DNA of 64,000 nt from Exiguobacterium chiriqhucha RW-2. GTDB taxonomy: Bacteria; Bacillota; Bacilli; Exiguobacteriales; Exiguobacteriaceae. The notes beneath the pieces are model-generated. The model was not told the DNA's origin. It saw only the letters and a program-made list of their open reading frames with translations, and searched no databases. Of this stretch, positions 61,405 through 64,000 are shown piece after piece. The stretch's first letter is position 1, and each line of letters opens with the position of its first letter. The stretch lies in contig NZ_ATCL01000014.1 of assembly GCF_000416965.1 (NCBI RefSeq), positions 124,001 through 188,000 of the forward strand, given 5' to 3'. A program made the translations under genes and the position numbers.

Positions 61405-61908
61405 ATGAAAGAGATTAATTTTAACATCGTCGCTGACGATTCGACCGATGGCCACGGCGGTTTTGGGGTCGGTTCGCTCAGTTTGAACAATATGTCTCCC
61501 GTCATCATCGATGTCGAGGCGGGGACCGCGGTCATCGATATGGGGGCCATGCATGCCAAATCGGCGATCGAGAAACGCATCAAATTTTTGACGGATCCAG
61601 AAGCGGTGCCGAACGGAAAACCGTATTGGATCGTCTGGGTCACGGTCGGACGAAAGCCAGAAGGATTCTATTACGGCGGTGTCGCAGCTTGTGACATGTC
61701 GATTGACCTCGAGGCACGGCGCGGCTATAAACTGTTGCCGTATCACGTCAACCAGATGGACAAGTCGCTCAAAGGCCGCATCTTGATTGACATGATGGAT
61801 GCACCGTCACGCGACGTGCTCGCTGCCTTTTTGAAAGAACATCGTCCTGAAATCTGGGAACAATCGACCGAACTTCAAACCGAGCTTGAGCGTTTGAGCG
61901 CCGAGTGA
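61405..61908 (+). CDS. ywhD: YwhD-family protein
   Basis: A 167-residue soluble protein matching B. subtilis YwhD over its length (FNIVADDSTDGHGGFGVGSL, GAMHAKSAIEKRIKFL, PNGKPYWIVWVTV, YHVNQMDKSLKGRI). The function is unknown. ATG 61405 follows GGGAGGGAATGCC. It has its own promoter and terminator. Confidence 0.9.
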   Translation: MKEINFNIVADDSTDGHGGFGVGSLSLNNMSPVIIDVEAGTAVIDMGAMHAKSAIEKRIKFLTDPEAVPNGKPYWIVWVTVGRKPEGFYYGGVAACDMSIDLEARRGYKLLPYHVNQMDKSLKGRILIDMMDAPSRDVLAAFLKEHRPEIWEQSTELQTELERLSAE

Positions 61909-61943
61909 AAAGATTGGACCGTTTCGGTCTCCAATCTTTTTTG
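61908..61943 (+). terminator. Terminator of ywhD
   Basis: AAAGATTGGA (61909-61918) / TCCAATCTTT (61930-61939), inner ACCG/CGGT, T run. Confidence 0.85.
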
Positions 61944-62002
61944 TTTTCATGTGCCCCGATTTGGGAACATGAATTTGTTATCATGTTGTGATTTCACCGT
62001 AA

Positions 62003-62032
62003 TTGTATGAATATTCAGCATTATGCTATACT
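62003..62032 (+). promoter_or_regulatory. Promoter of the DAACS symporter gene
   Basis: TTGTAT (62003-62008), 18 bases and extended TGC-TATACT (62027-62032). Confidence 0.72.
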
Positions 62033-62066
62033 AAACGCACTTGTGTAAAAGAGAAAGGGTGACACG

Positions 62067-63329
62067 ATGAGTGAAACTAAGAAAATTATGATTGGGCTAC
62101 TGTTGGGGGTAGCCGTCGGTTTAGCATTAGCAGGATTACCGGGCAATATTTATGATATGGCCAATACGTATGTCCTCTCGCCAGTCGGAACCGTATTTTT
62201 GAACTTAATTAAAATGTTAGTCGTCCCGATTGTCTTCTTCTCGATCATTCTTGGTGTCATGGGTCTCGGTGACCCGAAAGAACTCGGTCGCGTTGGAACG
62301 AAATCATTGCTCTTCTTCTTGACGACGACGGCGCTCGCCATCGTCTTGGCGATGGGTGTCGCTTATGTCATCCAACCAGGAGAACGTGGAGATTTCCCGA
62401 CGACGGGATTAGAGTTTGATGCCTCTGGCTCGGAAGAATCGTCTAATATCGTGCAGACGTTCGTCAACATGATTCCAACGAACCCGGTCCAAGCGCTCGC
62501 TGAAGGCAACATGCTTCAAATCATCGTGTTTGCGGCACTCATCGGATTCGCGATGATCGCACTCGGTGAAAAAGCGCGCACGTGGCGCCGGTTCGTCAAA
62601 CAAGGTGACCGCATCATGATGTACTTGATTCATTTGGTCATGAAGCTCGCGCCGTACGGTGCGTTCGCTTTGATCGCCTCAGCCATCGGTGGCATTGGAT
62701 TAGAGGCTGTCCAAGCGATGGCATGGTATATGATTGCCGTCGTCTTGACGTTGGCGCTCCATTCAGTCATCGTCTACGGCGGTGCAGTGGCGTTGCTCGG
62801 GAAAATGAATCCCGTCTTCTTCTTTAAAAACTTCTACGAGGCGATGACGTTCGCATTCTCGACGTCTTCATCGAATGCGACACTCCCGGTGTCGATGGAA
62901 GTGGCTCAAACGAAACTCGGTGTCCCACGCTCGATTTCGTCGTTCGTCCAACCGCTCGGTGCGACGGTCAACATGGACGGAACGGCCATCATGCAAGGGG
63001 TCGCAACGATTTTCATCGCGCAAGTGTTCAATGCTGATTTGACGATGACAGAGCTCTTGACGGTCGTCATCACAGCGGTACTCGCCTCAATCGGGACGGC
63101 GGGCGTACCAGGTGTCGGACTTGTCATGCTCGCGCTCGTTTTACAATCCGTCAACTTACCGGTCGAAGGGATTGCCCTGATCATCGGTGTCGACCGGATC
63201 CTCGATATGCTCCGGACGTCGGTCAACATTACAGGGGACGCCGCTTGTGCGGTCGTCGTCTCGAAACTCGAAGAGAAACATCTCCCTGCAGTCGACGAAG
63301 ACTCGTGGGATGAAGTGGACGCAAAATAA
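62067..63329 (+). CDS. Dicarboxylate/amino acid:cation symporter (DAACS)
   Basis: A 420-residue Na+- or H+-coupled importer for glutamate, aspartate or C4-dicarboxylates. Eight helices plus re-entrant loops are marked by STSSSNATLPVS (first hairpin loop), GATVNMDGTAIMQG (substrate/Na site), GTAGVPGVG (second hairpin) and NITGDAACAVVVSK. Relatives are GltP/GltT and DctP. An AAAGGGTGACACG site precedes the ATG. Substrate choice cannot be settled by eye. Confidence 0.93.
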   Translation: MSETKKIMIGLLLGVAVGLALAGLPGNIYDMANTYVLSPVGTVFLNLIKMLVVPIVFFSIILGVMGLGDPKELGRVGTKSLLFFLTTTALAIVLAMGVAYVIQPGERGDFPTTGLEFDASGSEESSNIVQTFVNMIPTNPVQALAEGNMLQIIVFAALIGFAMIALGEKARTWRRFVKQGDRIMMYLIHLVMKLAPYGAFALIASAIGGIGLEAVQAMAWYMIAVVLTLALHSVIVYGGAVALLGKMNPVFFFKNFYEAMTFAFSTSSSNATLPVSMEVAQTKLGVPRSISSFVQPLGATVNMDGTAIMQGVATIFIAQVFNADLTMTELLTVVITAVLASIGTAGVPGVGLVMLALVLQSVNLPVEGIALIIGVDRILDMLRTSVNITGDAACAVVVSKLEEKHLPAVDEDSWDEVDAK

Positions 63330-63332
63330 CCT

Positions 63333-63368
63333 AAAGGCTGACCCGGTTCATACCGGGCCAGCCTTTTC
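63333..63368 (+). terminator. Terminator of the symporter gene
   Basis: AAAGGCTG with CAGCCTTT, inner CCCGG/CCGGG, then T run. Confidence 0.83.
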
Positions 63369-63390
63369 AAATGAAGTGAGGTTTTCATAC

Positions 63391-63924
63391 ATGGAATGGG
63401 AAGTTCTGCCGATCCCGCTGTTTGTCGTGGTCAGCATCATCTTAAACAGCATCATCGCCATCGCGGGCGTATTGCCGAGTGCCTTTTTGACGGCACTGAA
63501 CGTTCAACTGCTAGGATTCGGACCAGGGGTCGCCGTCTCCATCGTCGGTGAGGCCGTCGGCGCCGTGCTCAGCTTTATCCTGTATCGGCAGGCACTCCAT
63601 CGCTACACATCACCGGACGGAAAGCGGCTGCGGCGTCTCCGTGAAGCCGAAGGGGTCGAGGCTTGGTTCCTCGTCCTCGGGCTCCGGCTGTTACCGTTCG
63701 TGCCGTCTGGTCTCGTCACGCTGTCGGCTGCATTCAGCAGGATGTCGCTCCCCTCGTTCGCTGTAGCGAGCACGATTGGAAAAGTACCGGCGCTATTGAT
63801 TGAGGCGCTTGCCGTCACGGCCGTCCTGACCGTGGCGAGCGGGTGGCAACTCGTTCTCGTCGCCGTTCTCGCCGTGCTGTACGCCGTGTGGCGTTTGTCT
63901 CAGAGAAGCGGCGAGAAGATATGA
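63391..63924 (+). CDS. TVP38/TMEM64 (SNARE-associated) family membrane protein
   Basis: A 177-residue DedA-superfamily-like protein with five to six hydrophobic segments. The central motif GPGVAVSIVGEAVGAVLSFILYR and the following LGLRLLPFVPSGLVTLSAA are typical of VTT-domain proteins, which are linked to lipid scrambling or flipping. GTGAGG lies nine bases before ATG 63391. It overlaps the next gene by four bases. Confidence 0.88.
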   Translation: MEWEVLPIPLFVVVSIILNSIIAIAGVLPSAFLTALNVQLLGFGPGVAVSIVGEAVGAVLSFILYRQALHRYTSPDGKRLRRLREAEGVEAWFLVLGLRLLPFVPSGLVTLSAAFSRMSLPSFAVASTIGKVPALLIEALAVTAVLTVASGWQLVLVAVLAVLYAVWRLSQRSGEKI

Positions 63925-64000
63925 CAGAACGCTTCGACGAAGCGTTTGCCGTTCGATTTCTTACGCATCATCGACCAGTCGACGAGAATCGATTCATCGA
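63921..64000 (+). CDS. Start of an unidentified gene, 3'-partial
   Basis: The ATG overlaps the previous stop (ATGA) and the frame stays open to the window end for 26 codons (start MTERFDEAFAVRFLTH). A GCGAGAAG ribosome site lies just before it. Too short to name; the overlap suggests an operon with the TVP38-type gene. Confidence 0.6.
   Translation, partial: MTERFDEAFAVRFLTHHRPVDENRFI

Overview
The window looks like a chromosomal stretch from a low-GC-lineage Gram-positive (Firmicutes, Bacillales), most likely Exiguobacterium. Evidence: Bacillus-type gene content (hemQ beside pta, lipM/lipL octanoyl relay, ywfO, ywhD, murQ-murP-mupG, T-box and SAM-I leaders, cre site), strong AGGAGG-type ribosome sites, frequent TTG/GTG starts, base composition of about 50% GC or slightly above, and a fused gshAB gene, which is unusual for Bacillales but known in Exiguobacterium. 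The genus call is inference. I see no rRNA, tRNA, insertion sequence, prophage or CRISPR array.

Layout. 1-3.0 kb: end of a secreted M23 murein hydrolase and an amino acid permease. 3.1-8.0 kb: a trpDCFBA operon behind two tandem tryptophan T-boxes, without trpE or trpG. 8-19 kb: hsp20, a cation/proton antiporter, an ATP-grasp ligase, hemQ with a 48-residue ORF behind it, pta, rhodanese, folE2 and terC. 16.8-26.0 kb: the methionine salvage locus, with mtnW-X-B-D leftward and mtnK-mtnA plus a complete ribose-type ABC importer rightward. Each half has its own SAM-I riboswitch and the two leaders lie back to back. 26-38 kb: small stress and detoxification units (VOC proteins, HxlR regulator, quinone-reductase-like enzyme, gshAB with a MATE exporter, an XRE regulator/membrane protein pair, a ring-cleaving dioxygenase, nsrR/hmp).

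38-44.6 kb: a four-gene overlapping unit (unknown protein, lipoprotein, glutathionylspermidine-synthase-like ATP-grasp, DUF350 membrane protein) divergent from a K+ channel and a protein with two YfbR-like HD domains, followed by a PadR/DUF2812 pair. 44.7-55.4 kb: secreted alpha-amylase with a cre site, the protein-lipoylation set lipA, lipM and lipL interleaved with nagZ and degV, ywfO, a Na/Pi symporter and a tautomerase. 55.5-62 kb: a YpfJ-type metallopeptidase and the MurNAc recycling genes murR-GNAT-murQ-murP-mupG, then ywhD. 62-64 kb: a dicarboxylate/glutamate symporter, a TVP38-type membrane protein and the start of one more gene.

How genes work together. NagZ, MurP, MupG and MurQ, with the M23 hydrolase, outline recovery of peptidoglycan fragments. 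The mtn genes recycle methylthioribose to methionine precursors, and the co-transcribed importer probably brings in methylthioribose or a related thiosugar. LipM charges GcvH, LipL relays octanoate and LipA inserts sulfur. NsrR/Hmp, GshAB, the VOC/dioxygenase proteins and Hsp20 form a stress-response layer. Most convergent gene pairs share a bidirectional hairpin terminator, and several regulators have visible inverted-repeat operators at their own promoters.
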